A stretch of 64,000 nt of DNA, taken from the NCBI RefSeq assembly GCF_023823685.1, contig NZ_JAMXBF010000013.1, positions 1 through 64,000 of the forward strand. The letters are read 5' to 3'. The position numbers and the translations under genes are program-made. Position 1 is the first letter of the stretch. Each line of letters begins with the position of its first letter. The notes below the pieces were generated by a model, which worked only from the letters and a program-made list of their open reading frames with translations, searched no databases and had not been told where the DNA came from. Positions 28,509 to 42,420 of this stretch are shown here, in pieces. The stretch comes from Pseudomonas subflava (GTDB lineage Bacteria; Pseudomonadota; Gammaproteobacteria; Pseudomonadales; Pseudomonadaceae).

Positions 28509-29741
28509 TCAGGTGCGGTATTCGGCGTTGATCTTCACGTATTCGTGGGAGAGATCGGTAGTCCAGATGGTTTCGCTGCAGCTGCCGCGGCCCAGTTCGA
28601 TGCGGATGCCGATCTCCTCCCGCGCCATCACGGCGGCGCCCTGGGTCTCGGTGTAGCTGGCGTCGCGGCCGCCCTGGCTGGCGATGCGTACCTCGCCCTG
28701 GCGCGCGTCGCCGAGGAAGACGTCGATCTTGCTGACGTCCAGATTCGGCACGCCGGCATAGCCGACGGCGGCGAGGATGCGGCCCCAGTTGGGGTCGGAA
28801 GCGAACAGCGCGGTCTTGATCAGCGGCGAGTGGGCCACGGCGTAGGCCACATCCAGGCATTCCTGGTGGTTGCCGCCGCCGTTGACCTGCACGGTGACGA
28901 ACTTGGTGGCGCCTTCGCCGTCACGGACGATGGCCTGGGCCACTTCCATGAACACCTCCAGCACCGCCTGCTTGAGCTTGCCGAACAGTTCGCCCGAAGC
29001 CGAGGTGACTTCCGGCAGCGCCGCCTGGCCGGTGGCGATCAGCATGCAGCAGTCGTTGGTCGAGGTGTCGCCGTCGATGGTGATGCGGTTGAACGACTTG
29101 TTCGCCGCGTCGCGCACCAGGTCCTGCAGAACCTCGCGGGCCACCTTGGCGTCGGTGGCGATGTAGCCGAGCATGGTGGCCATGTTCGGCCGGATCATGC
29201 CGGCGCCCTTGCTGATGCCGGTCACGGTGACGGTCACGCCCTCGTGCTGGAACTGGCGGCTGGCGCCCTTGGGCAGGGTGTCGGTGGTCATGATGCCGGT
29301 GGCGGCCTCGGCCCAGTGATCCTCGTGCAGATCGTCCAGGGCGGCCTGCAGCGCGCCCTCGATCTTGGCCACCGGCAGCGGCTCGCCGATCACCCCGGTG
29401 GAGAACGGCAGCACGGCGGTCTCGGCCACGCCGGTCAGCGCGGCCAGGGCGGCGCAGGTGCGGCGGGCATTGGCCAGGCCGTCCGGGCCGGTGCCGGCGT
29501 TGGCGTTGCCGGTGTTGGTCAGCAGAAAACGCACGTCACCGGCCACGCGCTCGCGGGTGACGATCACCGGGGCGGCGCAGAACGCATTGGTAGTGGTCAC
29601 GCCGGCCACGCGCGAGCCTTCGGCGCAGCGCATCACCACCACGTCCTTGCGGCCCGGACGCTTGATGCCGGCGGAGGCGATGCCGAGTTCGAAACCGGGA
29701 ACGGGGTGCAGCTTGGGCAGGGGACCGAGACCGACGGCCAT
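28509..29741 (-). CDS. argJ: bifunctional ornithine acetyltransferase / N-acetylglutamate synthase
   Basis: 410-residue ArgJ, which transfers acetyl from N-acetylornithine to glutamate (cyclic arginine pathway) and may also use acetyl-CoA. It self-cleaves before a Thr that becomes the nucleophile: the GIM-T152-T site is present. [28 protein letters not shown] and SDPNWGRIL are family motifs. It lies downstream of secA behind a good terminator, so it needs its own promoter in the short gap 29742-29776 or readthrough. Confidence 0.95.
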   Translation of the reverse strand: MAVGLGPLPKLHPVPGFELGIASAGIKRPGRKDVVVMRCAEGSRVAGVTTTNAFCAAPVIVTRERVAGDVRFLLTNTGNANAGTGPDGLANARRTCAALAALTGVAETAVLPFSTGVIGEPLPVAKIEGALQAALDDLHEDHWAEAATGIMTTDTLPKGASRQFQHEGVTVTVTGISKGAGMIRPNMATMLGYIATDAKVAREVLQDLVRDAANKSFNRITIDGDTSTNDCCMLIATGQAALPEVTSASGELFGKLKQAVLEVFMEVAQAIVRDGEGATKFVTVQVNGGGNHQECLDVAYAVAHSPLIKTALFASDPNWGRILAAVGYAGVPNLDVSKIDVFLGDARQGEVRIASQGGRDASYTETQGAAVMAREEIGIRIELGRGSCSETIWTTDLSHEYVKINAEYRT

Positions 29742-29776
29742 AGGAGACGCTCCTTCGTAGGCAGTGAAGCGGATGT

Positions 29777-29814
29777 GGAAAAACGCCGCGAGCGGCAGGA
29801 CCGGTCGCGGCGTT
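29777..29814 (-). terminator. intrinsic terminator of secA
   Basis: On the minus strand AACGCCGCGA and TCGCGGCGTT pair across a 13-nt loop and end in TTTTTCC. It lies 24 bp past the secA stop. Confidence 0.85.
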
Positions 29815-29837
29815 CTGTCTAGCAGGCTAGGTGCGGA

Positions 29838-32585
29838 TCAACCGACCTGGCCGTGGCAATGCTTGTACTTCTTGCCGGACCCGCAGGGGCACGGCTCGTT
29901 GCGGCCGATCTTCGGCTCGGCACGCACCGGGGCGATGGCCGCGGCGGCCTCCTGCTCGGGCTCCTCGCCTTCGCCTTCCGCCGCAACGGCGTCCAGGGCC
30001 GAGACCTCGGCGTGCTGGAACTGCATGCGCTGGGCCATGGCCTCGGCCTCGCGGCGCAGACGGGCCTCTTCCTCGGCGGGATCCTCGCGGCGCACCTGCA
30101 CGTGGGACAGCACGCGAATGGTGTCGCGCTTGATCGAATCCAGCAGCTCCTGGAACAGGGTGAAGGACTCGCGCTTGTATTCCTGCTTGGGGTTCTTCTG
30201 TGCGTAGCCGCGCAGGTGGATGCCGTGACGCAGGTGATCCATGGTGGCCAGGTGGTCCTTCCACAGGTCGTCCAGCACGCGCAGCAGCATCTGCTTCTCG
30301 AAGGTACGCAGCGCCTCGGCGCCGGCCAGCTCTTCCTTCTCGTGGTAAGCCGCGAGCAGCTCGGCGAGGATCTTCTCGCGCAGGGTCTCCTCGTACAGCT
30401 TGTCGTCTTCGTCGAGCCACTGCTGGACCGGCAGACGTATGCCGAAATCACTCTGCAGCGAGGCCTCCAGGCCGGGGATATCCCACTGCTCCGGCAGCGA
30501 TTGCGGTGGCAGGTGGTTGCTGATGGTGGTGTCGAGCACTTCCTGGCGGAAGTCGACGATGGTCTCACCGATGTTGTCGGCGGCCAGCAGGCTGTTGCGC
30601 ATGTGGTAGATCACCTTGCGCTGCTCGTTGGCCACGTCGTCGTACTCGAGCAGCTGCTTGCGCATGTCGAAGTTGCGGCCCTCGACCTTGCGCTGGGCCT
30701 TTTCGATGGCGTTGGTCACCATGCGGTGCTCGATGGCCTCGCCGGACTGCATGCCGAGGGCCTTCATGAAGTTCTTCACCCGGTCGGAGGCGAAGATGCG
30801 CATCAGGTTGTCTTCCAGCGACAGGTAGAAGCGGCTGGAACCCGGGTCGCCCTGGCGGCCGGCACGGCCGCGCAGCTGGTTGTCGATACGGCGGGATTCG
30901 TGGCGTTCGGAGGCGATCACGTGCAGGCCACCGGACTCGATCACCTGCTGATGGCGCTTTTGCCAGTCGGCCTTGATCTGCGCGATCTGCTCTTCGCTGG
31001 GGTTTTCCTGGGCGGCCACCTCGGCCTCCCAGTTGCCACCGAGGAGGATGTCGGTGCCGCGGCCGGCCATGTTGGTGGCCAGGGTCACCGCGCCCGGGCG
31101 ACCGGCCTGGGCGATGATCTCGGCTTCCTTCTCGTGGTACTTGGCATTGAGCACCTTGTGCTCGATGCCGGCCTCCTCGAGCAGCTTGGAGACGTATTCG
31201 GAGGTTTCGATCGAGGCGGTACCGACCAGGATCGGCCGGCCCTGGGCCTGGCATTCCTTCACGTCGGTGATGATCGCCTGGTACTTCTCTTCCTGGGTCA
31301 GGTAGACCAGGTCGTTGTAGTCCTTGCGCGCGATCTGGCGGTGGGTGGGGATGACCACCACGTCGAGGCCGTAGATCTGGCGGAATTCGAAGGCCTCGGT
31401 GTCGGCGGTGCCGGTCATGCCGGCGAGCTTCTTGTACAGGCGGAAGTAGTTCTGGAACGTGGTCGAGGCCAGGGTCTGGCTCTCGGCCTGGATGTTCACG
31501 CCTTCCTTGGCCTCGATGGCCTGATGCAGGCCCTCGGACAGGCGGCGGCCTTGCATGGTACGGCCGGTGTGCTCGTCGATCAGGATCACCTGGCCGTTCT
31601 GCACGATGTACTCGACGTTGCGGTGGAACAGCTTGTGCGCGCGCAGGCCGGCGTAGACGTGGGTCAGCAGGCCCAGGTTATGCGCGGAATAAAGGCTCTC
31701 GCCCTCGGCCAGCATGCCACCGGCGGTGAGCAGCTCTTCGACGTACTGGTGGCCGGCCTCGTTTAGCTCGACCTGGCGGGTCTTCTCGTCGACCTTGTAG
31801 TGGCCTTCCTGGGTGACCACGCCTTCCTCTTCCTCGATGTGCTGCTTGAGGCGCGGGATCAGCTGGTTGATCTCCATGTACATCTTCGAGCTGTCTTCGG
31901 CCTGGCCGGAGATGATCAGCGGCGTACGCGCCTCGTCGATGAGGATGGAGTCCACTTCGTCGATCACGGCGAAGTTGAGCTCACGCTGGAATTTCTCTTC
32001 CAGGCTGAAGGCCATGTTGTCGCGCAGGTAGTCGAAGCCGAATTCGTTGTTGGTGCCGTAGGTGATGTCGGCGGCGTAGGCGGCGCGTTTCTCTTCCGGC
32101 GGCATGAAGGGGATCACCACGCCCACGGAAAGACCGAGGAATTCGTAGAGCGGACGCATCCAGTTGGCGTCGCGGCGAGCCAGGTAGTCGTTCACCGTGA
32201 TCACGTGCACGCCCTTGCCGGACAGCGCGTTGAGGTACACCGCCAGGGTGCCCACCAGGGTCTTGCCCTCGCCGGTACGCATCTCGGCGATCTTGCCCTC
32301 GTGCAGGGTCATGCCGCCGATCAGCTGTACGTCGAAGTGACGCATGCCCATCACCCGCTTGCCCGCCTCACGAGCCACGGCGAACGCCTCTGGCAGGATC
32401 TGGTCGAGGGTCTCGCCCTTCTCCAGGCGCGCCTTGAATTCGTCAGTCTTGCCCCGCAGCTGCTCGTCGGAGAGGCCGAGCATCTGCTCTTCGAGTGCAT
32501 TGATCGCGGCCACTGTCTTGAGCATGCGCTTCACGTCACGCTCGTTCTTGCTTCCAAAGAGTTTCTTCAACAGTGGCGCAAACAT
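29838..32585 (-). CDS. secA: preprotein translocase ATPase SecA
   Basis: 915-residue motor that pushes unfolded preproteins through SecYEG. DEAD motor with Walker A GEGKT (105-109) and Walker [16 protein letters not shown]; preprotein crosslinking domain; NBD2; helical scaffold; and a C-terminal zinc finger [14 protein letters not shown] used for SecB binding. I start it at [11 protein letters not shown]; the frame extends 72 codons upstream, but that part has no SecA-like sequence. argJ lies downstream, the DUF721 gene diverges upstream, as in many gammaproteobacteria. Confidence 0.98.
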   Translation of the reverse strand: MFAPLLKKLFGSKNERDVKRMLKTVAAINALEEQMLGLSDEQLRGKTDEFKARLEKGETLDQILPEAFAVAREAGKRVMGMRHFDVQLIGGMTLHEGKIAEMRTGEGKTLVGTLAVYLNALSGKGVHVITVNDYLARRDANWMRPLYEFLGLSVGVVIPFMPPEEKRAAYAADITYGTNNEFGFDYLRDNMAFSLEEKFQRELNFAVIDEVDSILIDEARTPLIISGQAEDSSKMYMEINQLIPRLKQHIEEEEGVVTQEGHYKVDEKTRQVELNEAGHQYVEELLTAGGMLAEGESLYSAHNLGLLTHVYAGLRAHKLFHRNVEYIVQNGQVILIDEHTGRTMQGRRLSEGLHQAIEAKEGVNIQAESQTLASTTFQNYFRLYKKLAGMTGTADTEAFEFRQIYGLDVVVIPTHRQIARKDYNDLVYLTQEEKYQAIITDVKECQAQGRPILVGTASIETSEYVSKLLEEAGIEHKVLNAKYHEKEAEIIAQAGRPGAVTLATNMAGRGTDILLGGNWEAEVAAQENPSEEQIAQIKADWQKRHQQVIESGGLHVIASERHESRRIDNQLRGRAGRQGDPGSSRFYLSLEDNLMRIFASDRVKNFMKALGMQSGEAIEHRMVTNAIEKAQRKVEGRNFDMRKQLLEYDDVANEQRKVIYHMRNSLLAADNIGETIVDFRQEVLDTTISNHLPPQSLPEQWDIPGLEASLQSDFGIRLPVQQWLDEDDKLYEETLREKILAELLAAYHEKEELAGAEALRTFEKQMLLRVLDDLWKDHLATMDHLRHGIHLRGYAQKNPKQEYKRESFTLFQELLDSIKRDTIRVLSHVQVRREDPAEEEARLRREAEAMAQRMQFQHAEVSALDAVAAEGEGEEPEQEAAAAIAPVRAEPKIGRNEPCPCGSGKKYKHCHGQVG

Positions 32586-32670
32586 ATAGACGAATTCTTC
32601 CACGCTGGGGGATGGAGGGCGGCCCAGAAGGACGTGCCCGGCGACCTGCTCGGCCGCATGCGAAGGGGGC

Positions 32671-32699
32671 ATTCTACTCGGAAACGTTGACGAGAAAAG
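32671..32699 (-). promoter_or_regulatory. candidate secA promoter
   Basis: Minus-strand TAGAAT (32676-32671) is preceded at 17 bp by CTTTTC, a weak -35. Transcription would start about 80 nt before secA. No SecM-like arrest gene lies in the leader. Confidence 0.4.
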
Positions 32700-32772
32700 T
32701 GCGACTCCCGTGATCGACGGCAGGCGTCGGGCACTCGCGCAAGCGAACCGGCTAGCTATATGGGGACGGAGA

Positions 32773-32801
32773 CCGACAGCTGCAAGGGCCTTTGCTAACA
32801 T
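32773..32801 (+). promoter_or_regulatory. candidate promoter of the DUF721 gene
   Basis: CCGACA (32773-32778) and TAACAT (32796-32801) are 17 bp apart, ending about 28 nt before the ATG at 32830. Confidence 0.4.
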
Positions 32802-32829
32802 GGGTGGCCCCGTTCACGAATCCACCGCC

Positions 32830-33285
32830 ATGAGCCTGCGCCCCCCTGCCGCCAAGACGCCCTCGACCCTCCTGCGCGAACACAAGCCGCTGCAGGCGCT
32901 GTTCAGCGCCGCGCGCCGCCTGGGCAAGCTGCAGGCGCTGGTGGAGGCACAGCTGGAACCGGCGGCGCGCGAACACTGCCAGGTCGCCAGCTGGCAGGAC
33001 GGCTGCCTGCTGTTGCTGAGCAGCAACGGCCACTGGGCCACCCGTTTGCATTACCAGCAGCGCCGCCTGCTGCGGCTGCTGCAGGCGATGCCGGAGTTCG
33101 CCGGCCTGCAGAAGATCCAGGTCAAGGTGCGCCCGCCGAATACCCAGGTGGCGTACCAGGCGAACAAGAAAGAGCTGTCCGAAGCCGCCGCCGACAGCCT
33201 GTGCAGCGCCGCCGAGGGCATTGGCGATCCCAAGCTGCGCGCCGCCCTGGAGCGCCTCGCGCGCAATGCCCGACGCGGTGAATAG
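32830..33285 (+). CDS. DUF721 domain protein (DciA-like)
   Basis: 151 residues. The DUF721 domain (about 15-105; LQALFSAARRL and the VASWQDGCLLLLSSNGHWATRL core) is the fold shared with DciA, the helicase-operator ancestral to DnaC that loads DnaB in bacteria without DnaC. P. aeruginosa DciA is, to my memory, the product of this position between secA and lpxC. The charged C-terminal half is probably disordered. I start at MSLRPPA; another ATG ten codons upstream is possible. Confidence 0.78.
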   Translation: MSLRPPAAKTPSTLLREHKPLQALFSAARRLGKLQALVEAQLEPAAREHCQVASWQDGCLLLLSSNGHWATRLHYQQRRLLRLLQAMPEFAGLQKIQVKVRPPNTQVAYQANKKELSEAAADSLCSAAEGIGDPKLRAALERLARNARRGE

Positions 33286-33293
33286 ATAGATAG

Positions 33294-33323
33294 CGGAAAA
33301 AAACAGGCCACCCAAGGGTGGCC
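33294..33323 (-). terminator. intrinsic terminator of lpxC
   Basis: GGCCACCC and GGGTGGCC flank a tight AA centre. On the minus strand TGTTTTTTTCC follows. It sits between lpxC and the convergent DUF721 gene. Confidence 0.85.
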
Positions 33324-33352
33324 TTGAATTACAACAGAAGGGGAAATGTCGC

Positions 33353-34294
<942 letters not shown>

Positions 34295-34310
34295 TCAACA
34301 ATGGGCGGCG

Positions 34311-34339
34311 ATGATAGCAGAACCACCCTTTGCTGAACA
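34311..34339 (-). promoter_or_regulatory. candidate lpxC promoter in the ftsZ-lpxC gap
   Basis: Minus-strand TGTTCA (34339-34334) and TATCAT (34316-34311), 17 bp apart, about 47 nt before the lpxC ATG. The 106-bp gap is the largest inside the cluster and no terminator follows ftsZ. Confidence 0.45.
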
Positions 34340-34370
34340 CCAATCACCAATATACTCCTGATAGACAGCA

Positions 34371-35570
34371 TCAATCAGCCTGACGGCGCAGGAAGGCCGG
34401 GATATCGAGGTAATCCAGGTCGTCCTGCGTGTTCAGCTTGGCCACGGCGGCACTGCCGGCGAGGCTTTGGCGCTGAACGGTCGGGCGCTCGTAGTCCTTG
34501 TAGTTGACGGCCGGCTGCTCGGCAGCGCGCGGGGCGGCGCTGATGGTGGCAGCCGGAGCGGCAACGGCGGACGCCGGAACTGTGTTATCGATCACCTTGA
34601 CCGGCTTCTCGATGCGCGCGCCCAGGCCAGTGGCCACCACGGTCACGTGCAGCTCGTCGCGCATGTCCGGATCGATCACCGCGCCGACCTTGACGGTCGC
34701 CGCTTCCGAGGCGAAGGCCTCGATGATCTCGCCCACGGCGGCGTATTCGCCGAGCGACAGGTCCAGACCGGCAGTGATGTTGACCAGGATGCCGCGGGCG
34801 CCCTGCAGGTTGACGTCTTCCAGCAGCGGATTGCGGATGGCCGCCTCGGTGGCCTCGCGCGCACGGTTCGGACCGCTGGCGCAGCCGGTGCCCATCATGG
34901 CCATGCCCATTTCGCCCATCACGGTCTTCACGTCGGCGAAGTCGACGTTCATCAGACCCGGACGCTGCATGATGTCGGAGATGCCCCGCACGGCGCCGGA
35001 CAGCACGTCGTCGGCCTTGGCGAAGGCGGACAGCAGGCTGGCGTCCTTGCCCAGGATGGTCAGCAGCTTCTCGTTGGGGATGGTGATCAGCGAGTCGACG
35101 CATTCGGACAGGGCACGGATGCCCTCGTCGGCGACCTGCATGCGCTTGCGACCTTCGAACGGGAACGGACGAGTCACCACGGCAACGGTGAGGATGCCCA
35201 TCTCCTTGGCCACTTCGGCGATGATCGGCGCCGCACCGGTACCGGTACCGCCACCCATGCCGGTGGTGATGAACACCATGTCGGCGCCATTCAAGACTTC
35301 GGCGATGCGCTCGCGGTCTTCCATGGCGGCCTGACGGCCGATTTCCGGGTTGGTGCCGGCACCCAGGCCCTTGGTCACGCCCGGGCCGAGTTGCAGCACG
35401 GTACGCGCGCCGACGTTCTTCAGCGCCTGGGCGTCGGTGTTGGCGCAGATGAATTCCACGCCTTCGATGTTGTTCTTGATCATGTGGTTGACGGCGTTAC
35501 CGCCGCCACCGCCCACGCCGATCACTTTGATGACTGCACTTTGCGGCACGTTATCTACGAGCTCGAACAT
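34371..35570 (-). CDS. ftsZ: cell division GTPase FtsZ
   Basis: 399-residue tubulin homologue that forms the Z ring. Tubulin signature GGGTGTG (106-112), NTDAQAL nucleotide contact, T7 loop around NVDFADVKTVMG, variable linker (about 320-383) and the conserved C-terminal peptide DYLDIPAFLRRQAD that docks FtsA and ZipA. It starts 52 bp after ftsA on the same strand. Confidence 0.99.
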   Translation of the reverse strand: MFELVDNVPQSAVIKVIGVGGGGGNAVNHMIKNNIEGVEFICANTDAQALKNVGARTVLQLGPGVTKGLGAGTNPEIGRQAAMEDRERIAEVLNGADMVFITTGMGGGTGTGAAPIIAEVAKEMGILTVAVVTRPFPFEGRKRMQVADEGIRALSECVDSLITIPNEKLLTILGKDASLLSAFAKADDVLSGAVRGISDIMQRPGLMNVDFADVKTVMGEMGMAMMGTGCASGPNRAREATEAAIRNPLLEDVNLQGARGILVNITAGLDLSLGEYAAVGEIIEAFASEAATVKVGAVIDPDMRDELHVTVVATGLGARIEKPVKVIDNTVPASAVAAPAATISAAPRAAEQPAVNYKDYERPTVQRQSLAGSAAVAKLNTQDDLDYLDIPAFLRRQAD

Positions 35571-35622
35571 TTCCCCTCTCCTTCCTTTTTAGTTATTGCC
35601 TACAGCTACCGCGGGTTTCACA

Positions 35623-36867
35623 TCAGAAATTGCCCTGGACCCAGCGTTTCAGCCGTTCCAGTACAGGTGTCTTGGGCTCGTCGCCATATTGGATGCCGGG
35701 AGCCTGATAGCCCTCGGACTGCTTGCGCAGACCGTACATCAACAGGCCCACGCCAGTGGAGTAGATCGGGTTGCGCACGACATCGGTCAGGCCTTTGACG
35801 CTGTGCGGCACACCCAGTCGCACCGGCATGTGGAAAATCTCCTCGGCCAGTTCGACGGCGCCCTCCATCTTGGCGGTGCCACCGGTGAGCACGATGCCGG
35901 CCGGGATCATGTCTTCGTACCCGCTGCGACGCAGTTCGGCCTGGATCAGGGTGAACAGCTCGTCGTAGCGCGGCTCGACCACCTCGGCCAGGGACTGGCG
36001 GGACAGGTCGCGCGGGGCGCGCTCGCCGACACTCGGCACCTTGATCGTCTCGCCGGCGCCGGCCAGCTTGGCCAGGGCACAGGCGTAGCGGATCTTGATC
36101 TCTTCGGCGTACTGGGTCGGCGTACGCAAGGCCATGGCGATGTCGTTGGTGACCTGATCGCCAGCGATCGGGATCACCGCCGTATGGCGAATCGCGCCCT
36201 CGGTGAAGATGGCGATGTCGGTGGTGCCGCCGCCGATGTCCACCAGGCAGACGCCCAGCTCCTTTTCGTCCTCGGTCAGGACCGAGTAGGCCGAGGCCAG
36301 CTGCTCCAGAATGATGTCGTCCACTTCCAGGCCGCAGCGACGCACGCATTTCTCGACGTTCTGCGCGGCGTTGGTGGCGCAGGTGACCACGTGCACCTTG
36401 GCCTCCAGGCGCACGCCGGACATGCCGAGCGGTTCGCGCACGCCCTCCTGGTTATCGATCACGTAGTCCTGCGGCAGGGTGTGCAGCACGCGCTGGTCGG
36501 CGGGGATGGCCACCGCCTGGGCGGCGTCGAGCACGCGCTCCAGGTCCGCCGGGCTCACTTCGCGGTCGCGGATGGCGACGATGCCGTGGCTGTTGAGGCT
36601 GCGGATGTGGTTGCCGGCGATGCCGACATAGGCCGAGTGGATGCGGCAGCCGGCCATCAGCTGCGCCTCTTCGATGGCACGCTGGATGGATTGCACGGTG
36701 GACTCGATGTTCACCACCACGCCCTTCTTCAGGCCGCGCGACGGACTGGTGCCGATGCCGACGATGTCCAGCTCGCCATCGGCGGTCACCTCGCCCACCA
36801 GCGCCACCACCTTGGAGGTGCCGATGTCCAGGCCGACGATCATCTTGCCGCTCTGCACGCTTGCCAT
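35623..36867 (-). CDS. ftsA: cell division protein FtsA
   Basis: 414-residue actin-like ATPase that anchors FtsZ to the membrane and signals to the septal synthase. IVGLDIGTSKVVALVGEV is the phosphate-1 loop; LVDIGGGTTDIAIF is phosphate 2; the 1C domain lies between. The C-terminal amphipathic anchor (LERLKRWVQGNF) is present. I start at MASVQSGKM; the frame continues far upstream into ftsQ only as an antisense-free extension without FtsA sequence. Confidence 0.98.
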   Translation of the reverse strand: MASVQSGKMIVGLDIGTSKVVALVGEVTADGELDIVGIGTSPSRGLKKGVVVNIESTVQSIQRAIEEAQLMAGCRIHSAYVGIAGNHIRSLNSHGIVAIRDREVSPADLERVLDAAQAVAIPADQRVLHTLPQDYVIDNQEGVREPLGMSGVRLEAKVHVVTCATNAAQNVEKCVRRCGLEVDDIILEQLASAYSVLTEDEKELGVCLVDIGGGTTDIAIFTEGAIRHTAVIPIAGDQVTNDIAMALRTPTQYAEEIKIRYACALAKLAGAGETIKVPSVGERAPRDLSRQSLAEVVEPRYDELFTLIQAELRRSGYEDMIPAGIVLTGGTAKMEGAVELAEEIFHMPVRLGVPHSVKGLTDVVRNPIYSTGVGLLMYGLRKQSEGYQAPGIQYGDEPKTPVLERLKRWVQGNF

Positions 36868-36890
36868 GATTTCTTCTGTTCTCCCTCGAT

Positions 36891-37754
36891 TCACTGGACG
36901 GCGACCGTCGTTTCGGTCACCGCCGGCGCCACCGGCGTACGCCAGGCCACGGCCAGGCCGTTGGCGTAACGCAGGTCGATGCGCGCGACATTCGCGATCT
37001 GCTGCTTCAGCACCTTGTCGTGGATGCTGGCGAGACGCCGCATCTTGTCGACCAGATGATCCCGCCCGAGCAGGATGTCCACGCCCTGGGCGGTGCTGAT
37101 GAACCAGCTGCCGTGCTCGCGCAACTCCAGGCTGCTGATGGTGAAGCCCAGCGGCCGCAACAGCTGGCTGAGCACTTGGTATTGCTGCATCACACGCTGC
37201 TGGGCGCGCTTGGGCCCGGACAGCAGCGGCAGGTGTTCGTAGTTGGCCGCCTCGCGCGGGGCGAAGGCGCGGCCCTGATTGTTCAGCAGCGCGCCATCGC
37301 CCCAGCGGGCCACCGGCAATTGTTCCTCCAGGCTGATCGCCACCTGATCGGGCCATACCCGACGTACTTCGGCGTGGGCAATCCAGGGCATCTGCTCCAG
37401 CTCGGCACGCATGCCGGCCAGATCCACAGTGAAGAAGCTCGCCGAGACGTACGGTGCGATGCGTTCCTTCACGGCCTTCTGGCTGATGTAACTCAGCTCG
37501 CCCTGCACGCTCACCCGGGCGATCGGCCGATCGGCATAGGGCAGCAGACGCTGTGCCAGCTCATAGGTTCCCAAGCCGAGCGCTACCAGCAGCAGCGGCC
37601 AGGTCAGGCGCTTAAGCACGCCAAAATCCGGCTTCGGCAGGCGCGCGGCCAAAGGCTCCCTGGCCACCATCCGGCTCGCGCCGCGGGCAGGCGCCGGCTT
37701 GCGCCGGGTAGCACCACCGATCGGCTGCGAGTGATGACGGAGGGTGGCGACCAT
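36891..37754 (-). CDS. ftsQ: cell division protein FtsQ
   Basis: 287-residue bitopic protein linking early and late divisome parts through the FtsQLB complex. A long basic cytoplasmic tail (1-50) is followed by one membrane helix (about 51-70), a POTRA domain (about 78-147, starting [14 protein letters not shown] as [10 protein letters not shown]) and a beta domain. It begins 3 bp after the ddlB stop. Confidence 0.96.
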   Translation of the reverse strand: MVATLRHHSQPIGGATRRKPAPARGASRMVAREPLAARLPKPDFGVLKRLTWPLLLVALGLGTYELAQRLLPYADRPIARVSVQGELSYISQKAVKERIAPYVSASFFTVDLAGMRAELEQMPWIAHAEVRRVWPDQVAISLEEQLPVARWGDGALLNNQGRAFAPREAANYEHLPLLSGPKRAQQRVMQQYQVLSQLLRPLGFTISSLELREHGSWFISTAQGVDILLGRDHLVDKMRRLASIHDKVLKQQIANVARIDLRYANGLAVAWRTPVAPAVTETTVAVQ

Positions 37755-37757
37755 GGC

Positions 37758-40136
<2,379 letters not shown>

Positions 40137-40144
<8 letters not shown>

Positions 40145-41207
40145 GAGCCACCTCCAGGCAGATATCGACCACCGTGCGGGTGGCGTCCGGTTTGGCCAGG
40201 CTGCGGGCGGTGCGGCCCATGTTCTTGAGTGTTTCGGGGTGCATCAGAACCTCGGTCAACTGCGCGGCCAGCTGGTCCGCGTCGGTTGCATGTTGCGGGA
40301 GAAGGACGGCGGCGCCCTCCTTCGCCAGATATTCGGCATTGCGGGTCTGGTGATCGTCGATCGCGTGCGGCAGCGGCACGAGGAACGACGGCAGACCGGC
40401 GGCGGCCAGCTCGCTGACGGTCAGCGCGCCGGCGCGGCAGACCACCAGATCGGCCCAGGCGTAGGCCCGGGCCATGTCTTTGATAAAAGGTGCGACTTCG
40501 GCCTCGACGCCCGCCTCGCGGTAGCGCTCGGCGGTGACCTGGTCGTGCTGCTTGCCGGCCTGGTGGAACACCTGCGGGCGTAGGTCTGCAGGGACCTTGG
40601 CCAGGGCGGCCGGCAGCAGCTTATTGAGCGGCTCCGCGCCCAGGCTGCCGCCGAGTACCAGCAGGCGCGGCTGGCGTCCGGACAGGCTGTCGCGCGGAGT
40701 CTCGAGGAACAGCTCCTCGCGCACCGGGTTGCCGGTGGTACGCAGCTTGGCGCGTCGGCCAAAGGTGCTCGGGAAGGCCTCGCACACGCGTGCGGCGAAC
40801 GGCACCAGGCTGCGATTGGCGGTGCCAGCCACGGCGTTCTGCTCGTGGATCACCAGCGGCGCGCCGTCGAGCCGTGCGGCCAGGCCGCCCGGACCGGTGA
40901 CGTAGCCACCCATGCCCAGCACGCAGACCGGCTTAAGCTCGCGCATCACGCGGCGCGCCTGGAACAGCGCGCGAATCAGCTGCAGCGGCGCCTTGAGCAG
41001 CGACAACTTGCCCTTGCCACGCAGGCCGGAAACCTGGATCAGGTGCAGCGGCAGCTCGGCGGCCGGCACCAGTTCGTTCTCGATGCCACGCGGCGTTCCC
41101 AGCCAGTGCACGGCATAACCGCGCGCCTTGAATTCGCGGGCGCAGGCCAGGGCCGGGAACACGTGGCCGCCGGTGCCGCCGGCCATGATCAGGACGTTAC
41201 CGCGCAT
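40137..41207 (-). CDS. murG: UDP-GlcNAc:lipid I N-acetylglucosaminyltransferase
   Basis: 356-residue GT-B peripheral membrane enzyme that turns lipid I into lipid II. N-terminal [12 protein letters not shown] glycine loop, GxGGY ([12 protein letters not shown]), HEQNAVAG, and the C-terminal donor site [13 protein letters not shown] with the [10 protein letters not shown] uracil/ribose region. The start at MRGNVLIM overlaps ftsW by 11 bp. Confidence 0.98.
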
Positions 41208-42420
41208 GGCCAACCTCCTCGCGCTCGAGGAAATCCGTCTCGCTGAACTCCACATCCTCGCTGCCGAGCGAGGTGCGGCGCTCCCATTCGATGCGCAGCA
41301 GGATCGCCAGGCTGACGCAGCAAATGATCAGCGAGCTGCCACCGTAGCTGAGGAACGGCAGGGTCAGGCCCTTGGTCGGCAGCAGGCCGACGTTCACGCC
41401 GATGTTGATCAGCACCTGGCCGATCCACTGCATGGCGATGCCGTAGGCCACATAGGCGGAGAAGAACTGCTTGGCCTTCTCTGCCCACAGGCCGATGTAC
41501 AGGGCGCGCACGGCGACGAAGACAAACAGGCCGACAGTGCCCAGGGCGCCGATCATGCCCAGTTCCTCGGCCAGCACGGCGAAGACGAAGTCGGTGTGCG
41601 CTTCGGGCAGGTAGAACTGCTTCTGGATGCTGTTGCCCAGGCCGACGCCGAACCATTCGCCGCGGCCGAAGGCGATCAGCGCCTGGCTCAGCTGATAGCC
41701 GGCGCCGTACTGGTCGGCCCAGGGGTCGATGAAGTTGGTCAGGCGCTCCAGGCGATAGGCCTGGCTGGTCATCACCAGCACACCGGCGGCCAACACCACC
41801 GCCACCAGCGGAATGAAGCGCAGCAGGTTGATGCCGCCGAGGAACAGCATGGCGATGCACGAACCGACCAGAACCACGGTGGCGCCGAAGTCCGGCTCAG
41901 CTAGCAGCAGCGCGGCCATGGGGCCGAGCACCAGCATCGGCTTGAGGAAGCCGGAGAGTTTCTCGCGCACCTCTTCCTGGCGGCGCACCAAATAGCCGGC
42001 GATGAACACCACGGTGAACAGCTTGGCCAGTTCGGACGGCTGCACGTTGAACATGCCGAAGCCGATCCAGCGCTTGGCACCGTTCACTTCGCGGCCGATG
42101 CCGGGAATCAGCACCAGCACCAGCAGGACGAAGGCGACCAGCAGCAGGCTGGCGCTGTAACGCTGCCAGAAGGCCATGGGAATCATCAGGGTGGCAACGG
42201 CCGCGCTGATGCCGATGGCCAGATAGATCAGGTGACGAATCATGTGGTACAGCGGGTTGCCCGACAGCGCCGCGGCGACTTCCGAGCTGGCCGAGGTGAT
42301 CATCACCAGGCCCAGGCCCAGCAGGGCCAGGCAGCCGGCGAGCAGCGGAAAGTCCAGGTCGATGCCGCGACGGGTGCGCAGCGGCGACGGCAGGGCGAGC
42401 AGGCGACCGAGCACGATCAT
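41197..42420 (-). CDS. ftsW: septal peptidoglycan glycosyltransferase FtsW (SEDS)
   Basis: 407 residues, ten membrane helices. SEDS polymerase that works with FtsI. PDFGATVVL holds the catalytic Asp region; GxGLGNS (GVGLGNSIQKQFYLPEAHTDF, read in parts), and the C-terminal LPFLSYGGSS signature are present. It overlaps murD by 4 bp (ATGA) and murG by 11. Confidence 0.98.
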   Translation of the reverse strand: MIVLGRLLALPSPLRTRRGIDLDFPLLAGCLALLGLGLVMITSASSEVAAALSGNPLYHMIRHLIYLAIGISAAVATLMIPMAFWQRYSASLLLVAFVLLVLVLIPGIGREVNGAKRWIGFGMFNVQPSELAKLFTVVFIAGYLVRRQEEVREKLSGFLKPMLVLGPMAALLLAEPDFGATVVLVGSCIAMLFLGGINLLRFIPLVAVVLAAGVLVMTSQAYRLERLTNFIDPWADQYGAGYQLSQALIAFGRGEWFGVGLGNSIQKQFYLPEAHTDFVFAVLAEELGMIGALGTVGLFVFVAVRALYIGLWAEKAKQFFSAYVAYGIAMQWIGQVLINIGVNVGLLPTKGLTLPFLSYGGSSLIICCVSLAILLRIEWERRTSLGSEDVEFSETDFLEREEVGHAR